A stretch of 64,000 nt of DNA, taken from NCBI GenBank assembly GCA_030386875.1, contig CM059568.1:29072120-29136119 (forward strand), given 5' to 3'. Positions 1 through 11,132 of the stretch are shown in pieces. Within the stretch, counting starts at the first letter, position 1, and every line of letters begins with the position of its first letter. This DNA is from Morinoia aosen. Taxonomy: Eukaryota; Arthropoda; Malacostraca; Amphipoda; Talitridae. A program made the position numbers and the translations under genes. The notes under the pieces are model-generated. The model was not told the origin of the DNA and searched no databases. It saw nothing but the letters and a program-made list of their open reading frames with translations.

Positions 1-603
1 TTGCGAAAAATTGCAGCCTGTGTTGCCGTAGCTGAGGGATTTCTCAGAGAAGTGTACCTGAGCAAAGTACCACCTAATGTGAGACCCTTCTTATCAATGA
101 TAGGTCCGAACGAAACTCTAGAGACCCTGGCTCAGGCCACGGAGACAGTGATGCGCAATCTAAACATGTCACAAGCACCGCAGGTAGCTTCCTTGAACGC
201 ATCAGCTGCGAATTTTAGCCCGTCAAATACTGCTAATAATCAATCCTCAGCAACAATAGAAACGATGCAGCGAGAAATCGCAGAGCTGAAGCAAGCTTTC
301 CAGAATTGCCAGTTAGGTCAGAGTGTAGCTCATATCCAGCCAGACCCAAGGGATGTCTCACGTTACCATGCCTACGACTATCCCTATGACTATCATCCTT
401 TTCCTCCTCATCAACGTTTCGATAGAGGTAGATCTTATGATAGGTCAAATCAAAACCGCTACTCTAGATCGCGCTCTCGCGATGCTAATAGTAATTTATG
501 TTGGTACCATCATAAGTTTGGCGACCAAGCACGAAAGTGCGGGTCCCGATTCTGTCCTCGTTATACCGAAATGACTTCGGGGAACGCCGACAGCGACGCA
601 TAG
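1..603 (+). CDS. gag: Gag of A1, C-terminal 200 residues
   Basis: Gag is the capsid/nucleocapsid protein that packages retrotransposon RNA in cytoplasmic particles. This is only the C-terminal part, as the window opens inside the gene; it aligns with A2 Gag from about residue 121 on. An R/S- and Y/P-rich linker precedes a CHCC knuckle (CWYH, then C-x4-C) at residues about 167-185. The frame stays open to a TAG at 601-603. The last codons contain G GGG AAC (579-585) where A2 has the better slippery G GGA AAC, so frameshifting into pol is probably weaker here. The gene is open, but the element is dead because pol is broken. Confidence 0.88.
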   Translation: MRKIAACVAVAEGFLREVYLSKVPPNVRPFLSMIGPNETLETLAQATETVMRNLNMSQAPQVASLNASAANFSPSNTANNQSSATIETMQREIAELKQAFQNCQLGQSVAHIQPDPRDVSRYHAYDYPYDYHPFPPHQRFDRGRSYDRSNQNRYSRSRSRDANSNLCWYHHKFGDQARKCGSRFCPRYTEMTSGNADSDA

Positions 604-3600
604 TAGCGAGTACTACGTTGCCTAACTCCCAGACTACTTGCCTCTTAACTATATTAGATCCCACTACCAAATATCGATTCCTCATCGACACAGGTTCAAG
701 TGTGTCCATTATCCCAGCCACGGCTAAAGATTAAAACAATAATAATTTAGTGGCGACACTACGCGCCGCAAATGGCACGCCAATAGCTTGTTATGGAGAG
801 AGAGTACTAGAGTGCAGTCTGGGATTGAGGCAAAATTTTCCCTTCACCTTCCTCATCGCGGAAGTCCAAGAGCCCATAATTGGCGCGGATTTCCTAGCGA
901 AGTATGGGATCGTTGTAGATGTTAAAAACCGTAGAATTAGGGACGAGGAGACACAGATCTCAATTCCCGCTTGTGGCATAACTAGAGCTAATATCTTGCA
1001 TTCCTTCTCTATTGCTTTCAAGAAAGAGTGCATGTTCGAGCAGGTTCTCGCAGAATACCCTGCATTAACAAACTCTAACTTAGCTTTTAAAAATATGCAG
1101 ACGAGCACAAAACATTTCATTGAAACAACTGGACCGCCAGTTTACTCCAGAGCTAGACGCTTACCGCCTGGTCGATTGGCTTTAGCCAAGAAAGAATTCG
1201 CTAGGATGTTAGACAATGGCATCATCCGCAGTTCCAAAAGCCCTTGGGCTAGCCCTCTCTTGCTAGTACCCAAGGCTAACGGTGAATTCAGATCGTGCGG
1301 GGATTTCCGCAGGTTGAATGCCGTTACTCTACCTGACCGCTACCCTATTCCTTACCTACATGATTTCAGTGCAAATTTAGAGGGAGCACAAATTTTCTCA
1401 AAAATAGACCTCCAACACGCCTTCCATCAAATACCACTTAAGGAAAGCGCAATACCTAAGACCGCGGTAATCACTCCGTTTGGTCTCTTTGAATTCCTCA
1501 AGATGCCGTATAGTCTGCGTAATGCTCCGCAGACTTTCCAACGCCACATGGCTGAGATCTTCTCGGATCTCACCTTTGCCTATGTGTATCTGGACGACAT
1601 TTTGGTGGCATCCGCAACCCCGGAGCTACATAAAGACCATCTTAGGGTCGTGTTTGAAAGACTGTCCGACAATGGACTCCTGGTAAATCCTGCCAAATGT
1701 GAGCTCGGAAAGCCATCTCTGATTTACTTAGGTCATGAAATCTCTAGCCTAGGCCTAAAACCTTTGCCTTCCAAAGTAGAGGTAATCAAAAACTTTCCTC
1801 TTCCACAGACCCAGAAGGAACTGAGAAGGTTCCTAGGTTCTGTTAATTTCTATCATAGATTCATCAGAAATTGCGCACAAACTTTAGCCTCCTTGTCAGA
1901 TTTGCTGGAACCAAAGCGTAAAGGTAAATCTACCGATGTCAAGTGGACGGATGCAGCGCGCAAAGCTTTTGACGAGATTAAGCACAAGCTAGCTACCGCG
2001 ACTGAATTATCCTACCCTATTGCCAATGCTGACTTCAGTTTAGTGGTTGATGCCTCCAGTACTGCCGTAGGTGCTGTTTTGCAACAAAAAGTAGGTACTA
2101 ATATCTCTCCTCCTGCCTTCTTTTCCAAAAAGCTATCGCCCACTGAGCGTTCTTACAGCGCGTTCGGTATGGAACTCCTTGCTATCTATCTGTCTGGGAG
2201 ACACTTTCGCTATGCTCTAGAGGCAAGGGAGTTCGTGATCTACACAGACCACAAACCCTTGACCTCGGCGATCAACATGCCTTGTGAGCGACACTCGCCA
2301 AGAGAAGCTCGACACCTGTCCTTCATTAGTCAGTTTACCACTGACATCCGCTTTATTAAAGGATTGGAGAATACAGTGGCTGACTGTCTATCTAGAATTA
2401 ATTCTGTCCAAAACAGTGGTGAAATCACTTTCGGAAATATAGCAAATGCAAAGAAGGAGGATCTTGAACTCCAGGATCTTCTCAAACCTTCTAACACTAC
2501 CTCTTTGAAATTAACCTTGGTTGACGGCGTGTACCGTGATGCTGAGCGACTTTCTCGTTTGTCTCTTCCTGCGACTCTCCGCAGAGTAGCTATTCTTCAC
2601 TATCATTCTCTATCACATCCTGGTATTAACCGTACATTGCGTTTTATTTCCGATCGTTTCGTCTGGCCAGCGATGCGTAATGAGGTCAAGCAAATTGTGC
2701 AAAATTGCCATGCATGTCAGAGTAGCAAAGTTGTGAAACATAATCGTGCAGCGCTACAGAGTTGTGCATTTGCTGGACACAAATTCGACTCCGTACACCT
2801 AGATTTGGTGGGTCCGTTGCCTTTGTCGCGCGGTCATTCTTATTTGTTAACCATAATTGATATATTCTCTAGATGGGTTGAGGCCATGCCTCTTACTGAT
2901 ACCCAAACTGAGACTGTAGCTCGCGCTTTCATGAGTAATTGGATTTCCAGATTTGGGGTTCCCTTAAGTGTCACGCATGCATGACCGGGGATCACAATTT
3001 ACCTCCAAATTCTGGAGTGAGCTTAGCACCGCTTTAGGTTGTGCAAACACCAGCACTACCGCATATCATCCGCAGTCGAATGGACTTATTGAGAGAGTCC
3101 ACAGAGATTTAAAGAGTGCATTGCGTTGCCTTAATTGCAGTCACGAGTGGACTGACAGACTTCCAGTAGTGTTATTGAGTATTAGGAATTTGCATAGGCA
3201 GGATCAGCAGTGCACAGCAGCAGAAATGTTGTATGGAAAGACGCTTCGCCTCCCGGGCGACATTGTTGACCCAAAACCGTTGCCTGAATTTTCATCTGCT
3301 GATCGTTCCGCATATGTAACCTGTCTCAAGGATTGCATGCGTCAGATCAAGTATGTTGCTCCACGAATGCCTCACTCAAAAGAGAAATTAGATCCTGCAT
3401 TGCAACATTGCACACATGTGTATGTTCGCATAGACGCTATAAAGCCAACCCTCACACGTCCTAATGATGGCCCATTCAAAGTACTAAAACGGACGCCAAA
3501 GTATTTCGTCCTTGATAGATTTGGTTCACCCGACCCTGTGAGCATAGATCGATTAAAGGTCGCGTATACCTCCGATAATAGTGTGATTTCTAACTCTTCA

Positions 3601-3948
3601 TTCTCTCCACAGAACTTCCTTTCCACTGAGACTCGATCATATCGTCCATCTCAGCTTCCACAGTTGGCGGCATTGTTGACTAGTCAACTTGAGTGTAATC
3701 CGTTCTTTGTGCCTGTACCTTCAAACCCTATCCCTAAGCCTATCGTAGACACTAATTCTAGCTCTCTTAGTGAAACAGCGACAAGTCTGGAGAGACCAGA
3801 CGAGACCGCTGCAGTAACTCCTGTTCCTAGAACTCTTGCCGATCTAAATTTGCAGACCCGTTTGGTGAAACTTCCCCGCTCAGTAACATTTTCCGACCGC
3901 CAAACCCGGCATGGTCGCGTAGTTCGAACTCCTTCCCGCTACAAATGA
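585..3948 (+). pseudogene. pol: Pol of A1, disabled
   Basis: Pol would supply protease, reverse transcriptase, RNase H and integrase. It lies in the -1 frame relative to gag. In order there are protease LIDTGSS (about 688), RT with [11 protein letters not shown] (about 1580-1612), RNase H VVDASS (about 2045) and YTDHKP (about 2240), integrase HHCC (about 2600-2720), and integrase DRGSQF and NGLIERVH after about 2984. There are two lesions. TAA at 732-734 replaces a Lys codon present in A2, and about 4 extra bases near 2972-2980 (a GCAT duplication) shift the frame in the integrase core. Three residues near 735-746 also differ from A2. Everything else stays alignable, so decay is mild. Confidence 0.93.
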
Positions 3949-3960
3949 TTGCAGCGGGTG

Positions 3961-3989
3961 GACCTTTCGGTCTGCGCCTTGGGGGGTAA
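3961..3989 (+). promoter_or_regulatory. A1 pre-LTR hairpin and polypurine tract
   Basis: GACCTTTCGGTC (3961-3972) is a self-complementary 12-mer (GACC stem, TTTC loop). It is followed by TTGGGGGG and TAA immediately before the LTR. The G-run is the expected plus-strand primer. The same hairpin occurs at the same place in A2, C and E. Confidence 0.75.
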
Positions 3990-4623
3990 TGTAGCATTAG
4001 CTCCAGAGTGTAAAATTATAAAAATTCTCATTCGCACTTAAATAAAATAATTATTGACGTTAAAAATCTTACTCTAAATTACTATTAATAATTTTCTATT
4101 TATAATTAGTAATCCTTGAAGTTTTTGTGTAAATGCATGAGAGATAAAATAACGATCGACATTCTCGAGTCTAAAGCCTCTCTGAGTTGGCAATACTGCA
4201 CGGGACGCTTGGTTTGCCGCGCCACCCTCTCTAGTGCCTCTCTAGCGTGTGCGTACACCATCTTGTAAGTGAAAGAAATTAAGTGTTTATATATAGCAAA
4301 TCTGGTAAAGTATATTGTATTATCTCTCATTATGCATTGTGTTCAAGTTTTAAGGATTTGGTCAGTGTTATAATATAAATAAACATGTAAATGATCGTGG
4401 AAGTCGTAACATAGCATAGTTCATTCCAAGTGCTATCTCAACATGACGTAGCGTAAATTTTACGTGTGGTGGTGTGTCTGCACCTGTGGTGGTATGAACA
4501 CACACCACCACAACCTTCGCACGCTTCAATACACCGCGCGGTCCGACGTGAAAGTAAACAGGCGTTCCCTCGCACGCTTCAATACACCGCGCAGTCCGAC
4601 GTGAAAGTAAACAGGCGTTTCCA

Positions 4624-4675
4624 CCAATCAGAGACCCAGACGAGTAGAGTCAACCTCCAGCGAGGCCTATATAAA
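4624..4675 (+). promoter_or_regulatory. B LTR core promoter (CCAAT and TATA boxes)
   Basis: CCAAT at 4624-4628 lies about 40 bp upstream of TATATAAA at 4668-4675. A GC-rich start region (AGCGGAGTTCACTCGCAG) follows about 20-35 bp downstream. The copy in the 3' LTR has TATATAAA at 6106-6113. The spacing fits an RNA polymerase II promoter at the U3/R border. Confidence 0.7.
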
Positions 4676-4757
4676 CAGCCGCGCAGCCAGCGGAGCGGAG
4701 TTCACTCGCAGCGTCCCTGGTGTTTACAACAAAGTCTCGACGCTCAGCAAGCACCAC

Positions 4758-5415
4758 CTCTGCTACCGTCACCGCCTCCTCGACAGCCAGCCGCCACGTC
4801 TGGTGGCTGGCTAGTCGCACCAGCGTTTCCCCGACAACCGTCGGTCCGCAGCAGCCTCACCGGTCTGCTCTCGTCCCTCAACCACGCAGCGTCTCCCCGA
4901 CAACCGTCGGTCCGCAGCAGCCTCACCGGTCTGCTCTCGCCCCTCAACCACGCAGCGTCTCCCCGACAACCGTCGGTCCGCCACGCAGCAGCCTCACCGG
5001 TCTGCTCTCGCCCCTCAACCACGCAGCGTCTCCCCGACAACCGTCGGTCCGCAGCAGTCTCACCGGTCTGCTCTCGCCCCTCAACCCTCTGCTACCGTCA
5101 CCGCCTCCTCGACAGCCAGCCGCCACGTCTGGTGGCTGGCTAGTCGCACCAGCGTTTCCCCGACAACCGTCGGTCCGCAGCAGCCTCACCGGTCTGCTCT
5201 CGTCCCTCAACCACGCAGCGTCTCCCCGACAACCGTCGGTCCGCAGCAGCCTCACCGGTCTGCTCTCGCCCCTCAACCACGCAGCGTCTCCCCGACAACC
5301 GTCGGTCCGCCACGCAGCAGCCTCACCGGTCTGCTCTCGCCCCTCAACCACGCAGCGTCTCCCCGACAACCGTCGGTCCGCAGCAGTCTCACCGGTCTGC
5401 TCTCGCCCCTCAACA
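4758..5415 (+). repeat. Duplicated 329-bp block with 66-bp tandem units
   Basis: The block 4758-5086 is followed directly by a second copy at 5087-5415. Each copy contains several 66-bp units and one slightly longer variant. The 3' LTR has a single block, and 1204 minus 875 is exactly 329. Confidence 0.9.
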
Positions 5416-5669
5416 ACGCAGCGTCTCCCCGACAACCGTCGGTCCGCCAAGACGTCATCTGTCACTGTATTACTCGACTGTAATATTCCCTTGTGCCATT
5501 ATTGTCGGCGATCTTCATAATAATACGGCGTTTATTCCAGTTGTGTTTTCCTCACCTTGCCGGTTCGTTTGCACCTCAGGCACTCACTTCGGGCATAGAT
5601 ACCACAAAGTCTAAAGATATTTACATAGTCTGCCCGGAGTGTAAAGCAGCCTGAGGAAGAACACCACAC

Positions 5670-5688
5670 TGGTGACCCCAGAGTGACC
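5670..5688 (+). other. B primer binding site, tRNA-Trp type
   Basis: TGGTGACCCCAGAGTGACC follows the 5' LTR after one base. The first ten bases are the complement of a 3' end GGGGTCACCA, which from memory is that of insect tRNA-Trp, the primer reported for CsRn1-lineage elements. The match weakens after ten bases. Confidence 0.65.
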
Positions 5689-5701
5689 GGCAGGTGGAAG
5701 C

Positions 5702-5935
5702 ATGGCTGGGAGAGATGTCCGGTTACCCGCCTTCAGTGGTGACATCAAGGGATGGCTCCTTCACTGCGATGTTTTTCTCGCACAAATCCCGAACCTGGAC
5801 GACGCTGCGAAGTTCGGGGCGCTCCTGGGAGGGCTACCTACGCACATCATCACCGGAGTACAAGAGATACTCGGAAACTTAAAAAAACAACGGGGGGGCA
5901 CCTGTGGTGGTGTGTCTGCACCTGTGGTGGTATGA
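5702..5935 (+). pseudogene. gag: Truncated Gag N-terminus of B
   Basis: The ATG at 5702 opens a frame starting MAGRDVRLPAFSGDIKGW. It has the RLP-F-G/D-W pattern of CsRn1-like Gag N-termini (compare [15 protein letters not shown] in A2). After about 60 residues the frame runs into the purine tract and then the 3' LTR, so only the first part of capsid survives. It has no zinc knuckle and no pol. It may be retained because packaging signals lie in the first gag codons; this is inference. Confidence 0.7.
5880..5902 (+). other. B polypurine tract
   Basis: A run of A residues, CAAC, then seven G residues ends two bases before the 3' LTR TG. This is the expected plus-strand priming site. Confidence 0.7.
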
Positions 5936-6777
5936 ACACACACCACCACAACCTTCGCACGCTTCAATACACCGCGCGGTCCGACGTGAAAGTAAACAGG
6001 CGTTCCCTCGCACGCTTCAATACACCGCGCAGTCCGACGTGAAAGTAAACAGGCGTTTCCACCAATCAGAGACCCGGACGAGTAGAGTCAACCTCCAGCG
6101 AGGCCTATATAAACAGCCGCGCAGCCAGCGGAGCGGAGTTCACTCGCAGCGTCCCTGGTGTTTACAACAAAGTCTCGACGCTCAGCAAGCACCACCTCTG
6201 CTACCGTCACCGCCTCCTCGACAGCCAGCCGCCACGTCTGGTGGCTGGCTAGTCGCACCAGCGTTTCCCCGACAACCGTCGGTCCGCAGCAGCCTCACCG
6301 GTCTGCTCTCGTCCCTCAACCACGCAGCGTCTCCCCGACAACCGTCGGTCCGCAGCAGCCTCACCGGTCTGCTCTCGCCCCTCAACCACGCAGCGTCTCC
6401 CCGACAACCGTCGGTCCGCCACGCAGCAGCCTCACCGGTCTGCTCTCGCCCCTCAACCACGCAGCGTCTCCCCGACAACCGTCGGTCCGCAGCAGTCTCA
6501 CCGGTCTGCTCTCGCCCCTCAACAACGCAGCGTCTCCCCGACAACCGTCGGTCCGCCAAGACGTCATCTGTCACTGTATTACTCGACTGTAATATTCCCT
6601 TGTGCCATTATTGTCGGCGATCTTCATAATAATACGGCGTTTATTCCAGTTGTGTTTTCCTCACCTTGCCGGTTCGTTTGCACCTCAGGCACTCACTTCG
6701 GGCATAGATACCACAAAGTCTAAAGATATTTACATAGTCTGCCCGGAGTGTAAAGCAGCCTGAGGGAGAACACCACA
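5903..6777 (+). repeat. B 3' LTR (875 bp)
   Basis: It starts TGTGGTGGTG and ends ACACCACA, followed by the TACG duplication at 6778-6781. It holds one copy of the 329-bp block and the second TATA box at 6106. Confidence 0.92.
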
Positions 6778-7893
6778 TACGTGTCATGTGCATTTCTTGT
6801 GTCAAGATTTTATATTAGATATTCAACTACGTCCTTTCTTACTACAATAATTATGTACTTGCAGCTGTCATTATGATATTGAAATTCGCTCATCAAATTA
6901 CTTCGTGAGAGCGTACGGTGGATTACCGGCGTTCTTTTGAAAATGGCGGAGCACAAAACTGCTGTGTCATTTCATTTTTATGTTCACTGTATTATGTTTT
7001 AGAATATATTTCTCTTTTGTTGCAAGAGATACGTTTAGTGTTTCTTTTTCAGTATGATTGACATGGATGAATTTGGGACTTTCTTTTTATTTCTCGTACG
7101 GATATAGAGATATTATAGAGTACAGAATTCAGGCATGCATATTCTTGCAAAAGTTTTAGCTGTGTGGATATTTCATTAAATTCCATAAATTGTGTGCTTA
7201 ATCGCAGTTAGTTTTCAATATGAATAACAATTATGTCATTTACCAAAAATTCTTGTAAAATTCATGCTCTTATTTTTAAAGCAAGGGCAGTAGTGAAAGA
7301 GCTTGCCAGCTGTTAAAAATCTATCCTATTTCATGAGCTTGACAAAAGGAGAACAGTCATTGCCAGTTTCTAACCTTTCGATATATTTCTTCCTGAGCCT
7401 TTAATGGAACTAAAGCTTTGAGTAAATCTATGGAAGAGGTTCAGGTTTTCTCCGTGATGGGAAAATTTATCTTTGCAGTGTAGGGATTGTCAGTTGTGGA
7501 ATTTTTCTTTGATGCCTCTTCGAGAACCTTCTCATTCCGCGTCTTCGATTAATTGCAGATCCTCGACGGCACCAAACACCACAACACACATTCCTTGGGT
7601 TTTTTTGAGCTTCACAAGTTAAATTCTTGTGGCCTAATATCTCTCACTAAACCATCGAGATCCACCACTTAAAGTGCTTATTTGTGACGTGAGTCGGACT
7701 CTTGACTCGACCTCAGTTGCTTTGCATTCTCCTCGGTTTTCGAGTGATCTTCAGCCTGATATATTATCAAAGTACTGGCTAAGATATTAACTGCTCCAAC
7801 CCTGGATTCTCGTCGCCAGCATTTAACGATCTTAACATCCGACATAAATAAAAGATCGATATCTCAACATCAATCACGTTTCCAAAATTGCTT

Positions 7894-10637
7894 TGTAGTG
7901 AACCCCCATCCCGCAACTCAGTCGAAATTTCGGAAATTCTCAGAATGATCATTTAAAAATTCAGTAAAATAAATTCAACCATTAGCATAAAAACACATTA
8001 CGAAATTCACTAATCTCTATCCTCAATTTTATTAAAATTGTGTAACGAAAAATTCAATCTCTAAGAATTCACTTTCGAGTCTTAACGAAACTTCCCATGG
8101 CTGCGCGATAGCAACATCTTATTCGGCCAAGCGGCCACTTTTCTCAAATCATTCAGAGTGTGCACATCGCGGTGTTTCTGGCTGGTGAGACTAAAATTCT
8201 GGTTTTTGTGTGTGCTGATCTACGGGTAACTATATATATACATTATATGTAAATTGTCGATAATATTATTGTGTAAATATTAAGTAGAATTGCCTCAACT
8301 TACCAGTGTGCTAAATGTTGTAGGATTTCTTGCCCAGAACTTGTGGTTCTCACAGGGCATTTTCCCTTGTGTATTGTTGTATACCCTATTTAAAAGCTTT
8401 TGGCAAACAATTCACTCCTGGCCTTACAGAGATTCTGAACCTAGTTCTTCCAAGAAGCAATTCTTAGAAGTATCCGAGAATTTAACTAGAAGCAACTGGT
8501 TGGACTAACCAGGAGAATTATTCTCTTCAGCATGAGTAGTAGCTATCTAGTTGCTGTCAGTATTTTCAGATTAATGAAATTGTCAACTCACTATTTAATG
8601 TAAAGCCATTATAAGGGAAAATTTCCCCCCTTTGTTTTAAAATAATTTTTATATGCCAATATTTCAATATGTGTTATTTTTATCAAGTTAGAGTTGCATC
8701 AATTACCATTTATCATAATTTTTACAGCTGTATCCTCTTAATCAAGTTAAGCTTTACACCAATTACCATTCTTAATTTTTACAGCTATATATATATTTTT
8801 TATTTAAGTAGGTTTTGGAAATGATTACAATTGTGTTAGTTTTTTTTACAAGTCAACGTTAAAACCCATTCATGACCAATTTTTAAGTGAATCTCTGTTT
8901 ATGATGGTTGCTCAGAACTATCCTTATAAATACCCAATTACAATTAACAAGTTTTCTTAATAAGAATCAGTATTGTATATCTAAAATATTAGTGAGGTTT
9001 TGAAGAATAGTTAGTTAGTGAATTTAATTAAGTAGTCATTGTACATGGATTCCTAGCGTGAATAACACTTAAGTTATTCCACGTAAAACTCAAACTAGTT
9101 ATTACTACTTCAGTTATGAAACAGGGAAACATTTTCCAGTTCAATTAGTACTAACATTTGCCTGATGTGTTGGATAAGACAGGCAATTCTTGTAAGCCAG
9201 CCGCTGTTTTCTTGAAGGTGGCTAGGTGCTAAGCTGAGATAGTTCTAATCTTACTCCGGAACTTCTTATATAGAGGTTTTCCCTTCTTCATTTTTATTGT
9301 TTAGAAATTACTTATTAATTTGCATTAGCAGATGCTGTAGATATTTTTTTACCATAGTTAATTAATTAATTGAGACGTTAGGCTCAGTTGCCACTGCTTT
9401 TGCCATTGTAGTTTTGCCTTTTTATGTTGTTCTTATTTCAAAAAGAAAAACATATGTGTATTTTGTAGTACCTGTACAGTTATTATTATGCTCCAAAACA
9501 GGCAAAGTTTTGCCTGTGCATCTACTAGTATAAAGTGTAGCTTCATGCCGTTAAAAATATTAAGATTAATATTTGGCTCCGAGCAAATTGTCAGTGCTCC
9601 GAAGTTGATCCCCGCTTGCACTCCGGCGCCAGAGTGCTGGTGGGGGTCGTTTTTCGAAGAGACTCCTCGCTTTGAGGCGGCATGTTAATGCCAGATTGTT
9701 TGCAGCATAGCTTGTGTTGATATGTGGTTTCCCTAAAAACACCGTGTGCATTCTCATCCAGCCTTGTGTCCCGTACAGGAATCCACGAGACACTTTACAC
9801 CCCACTGTCACGTCATCTACCTTGCCACTCTTATTGAGGGGGTAAATTAAACCGGTAGCCAGACTTGGCAGAGGACAAAAAGAACTGCCTCCTTCTCCTT
9901 TGTTCTTATCACTCAATTACTGGACGGTGAATGCAGTTTCCTCATTCCCCATCAACCATCGAATTGAGACCCTTGGGTTGCATCTAAGTCAATTGCTGCT
10001 TACCCAACAATTCAATATTCAATCAAACTTGTGGGAATAGAGCTTTTTACCGTCCTCATTTATCAGTGACGCTATTTGCCGTCTCTAGCCATTGGGATTA
10101 CCATGCACACGACCCTCTCCACAAATACACTCACCACATAACCAACGCAGCTGTGAGCCGGTTGCAGTCCTACTCAAGATCGGACCTCAACATCAGCTCA
10201 TCCTGAAGAGACAAATCTGCCAGACACCAAATAAAGGCCAGACAATTAAAACCATATCTCCTTTCTTTTCCTTCTGCTTGGTCCAGTCCGTGGTAAAGTT
10301 CGTTGTTAGGTTTGATTAAACAGAGGCATAAAGCCAAGAACACCCTTGCAACTCCTTCTGAGTTAGTGGCCATACGTCATCCATTTGCAATTCATTGCGC
10401 GTTCCTACGCGCTGGTGACCTCGCCTTTTCAAGAACACCAATCTTGTTCACTTGCTAAATTAAGAATAATTTTAACCCTTAACCTTAAAAACTAGAACAT
10501 CCAACCGTTCTAATCGATCGCTATTCAATCTTCAAATTCAATTTATCTAACTGAACTCCCCCACTTTGGGAGCAGTTTAAATTAGTGACCCTGTCCAAAA
10601 TAAAACTTGAATTACGCCCATCAGGCTAAAGTTTAAA
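7894..10637 (+). repeat. C 5' LTR (2744 bp)
   Basis: It starts TGTAGTGAACCC and ends AGTTTAAA, so the usual CA end is missing; the related E 5' LTR has AGTTTACA, so the family end is probably CA. Near 8228 there is an AT-rich TATATATA patch, and near 10227 an AATAAA. No conserved protein is visible; open frames here recur in the 3' copy only because the LTR is duplicated. Confidence 0.92.
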
Positions 10638-10638
10638 T

Positions 10639-10655
10639 TGGTGAATCCCCAAAGT
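10639..10655 (+). other. C primer binding site
   Basis: TGGTGAATCCCC follows the LTR after one base. It shares TGGTGA with the B and E sites but departs from the tRNA-Trp complement after six bases, so the primer is only inferred by analogy. Confidence 0.5.
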
Positions 10656-10840
10656 AGTTTAATCAGATATAAATGCTTATAAATACGAAATACTTACCCG
10701 GACCACCATCGGAAGGATTAGGAGCGCATGTCTAGTGCTGTCAACTTCTGTGCATGGCTGACCTTGAAGGAGGTAGTTTCTTTCCCTACTCTCAGTAGTC
10801 AAACATAGTATTTCCTCTCCAAACTCTTCCCTAATAATAA

Positions 10841-11048
10841 GTTATTGCTACTGCAGCCTATTCTCACAAATTCTTCATGTTGTTCCATTGCTACTGAAGC
10901 CACCTTTTACAAAACTCTTCATGCATTTCCATTGCTACTGAAGCAAACCATAGGAGACCTTATAGGACAACCTCCATTGCTACTGAAGCTCCTTACTAAT
11001 AACCTTCTCAATTTCCATTGCTACTGCAGCAACATTGCTACTGAAGCA
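10841..11048 (+). repeat. Leader repeats (ATTGCTACTGAAGC motif)
   Basis: Six copies of ATTGCTACTG(A/C)AGC lie irregularly spaced between the primer site and gag, the last two back to back. The same motif in similar spacing recurs in the leader of E (57249-57415). The position is right for an RNA packaging or dimerisation signal, but that function is inference. Confidence 0.75.
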
Positions 11049-11132
11049 CAAAAGTAAAATAAAACTTGTACGAAACCAAAAGCTATTGCAACGCGCGTTA
11101 TCAATAATTCTTTGGGGAACATCAGAAGCATT

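Larger units (their letters stand above)
4465..5668 (+). repeat. B 5' LTR (1204 bp)
   Basis: It is bounded by the TACG duplication on the left and the primer site on the right. It is 329 bp longer than the 3' LTR, because the block 4758-5086 is repeated at 5087-5415. Inside are GC-rich units of about 66 bp that include the palindrome CCGACAACCGTCGG. Outside the duplicated block the two LTRs differ at only a few bases (for example CCCAGAC against CCCGGAC). Confidence 0.92.
4465..6777 (+). mobile_element. B: miniature (TRIM-like) LTR retrotransposon
   Basis: Two LTRs starting TGTGGTGGTG and ending ACACCACA enclose only 234 bp. That interior holds a primer site, the first about 60 codons of a Gag and a purine tract. 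The target duplication is TACG (4461-4464 and 6778-6781), and the interrupted A1 LTR reads on across the site. With no pol it must depend on enzymes from another element. It may be an internal deletion of a larger CsRn1-like family or a true miniature family. A far higher GC content separates it sharply from its surroundings. Confidence 0.9.

Noticed and set aside
4466..6629. Long open frames on both strands with 22-residue Pro/Arg/Ser repeats
   Set aside because: They lie wholly inside the B LTRs, start at non-ATG codons, are open in several frames at once and follow from the 66-bp GC-rich tandem unit.
9566..9916. 116-codon minus-strand frame repeated at 22401-22751
   Set aside because: It is in both LTRs of C; the repetition reflects LTR duplication, not protein conservation. 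No motif is visible.
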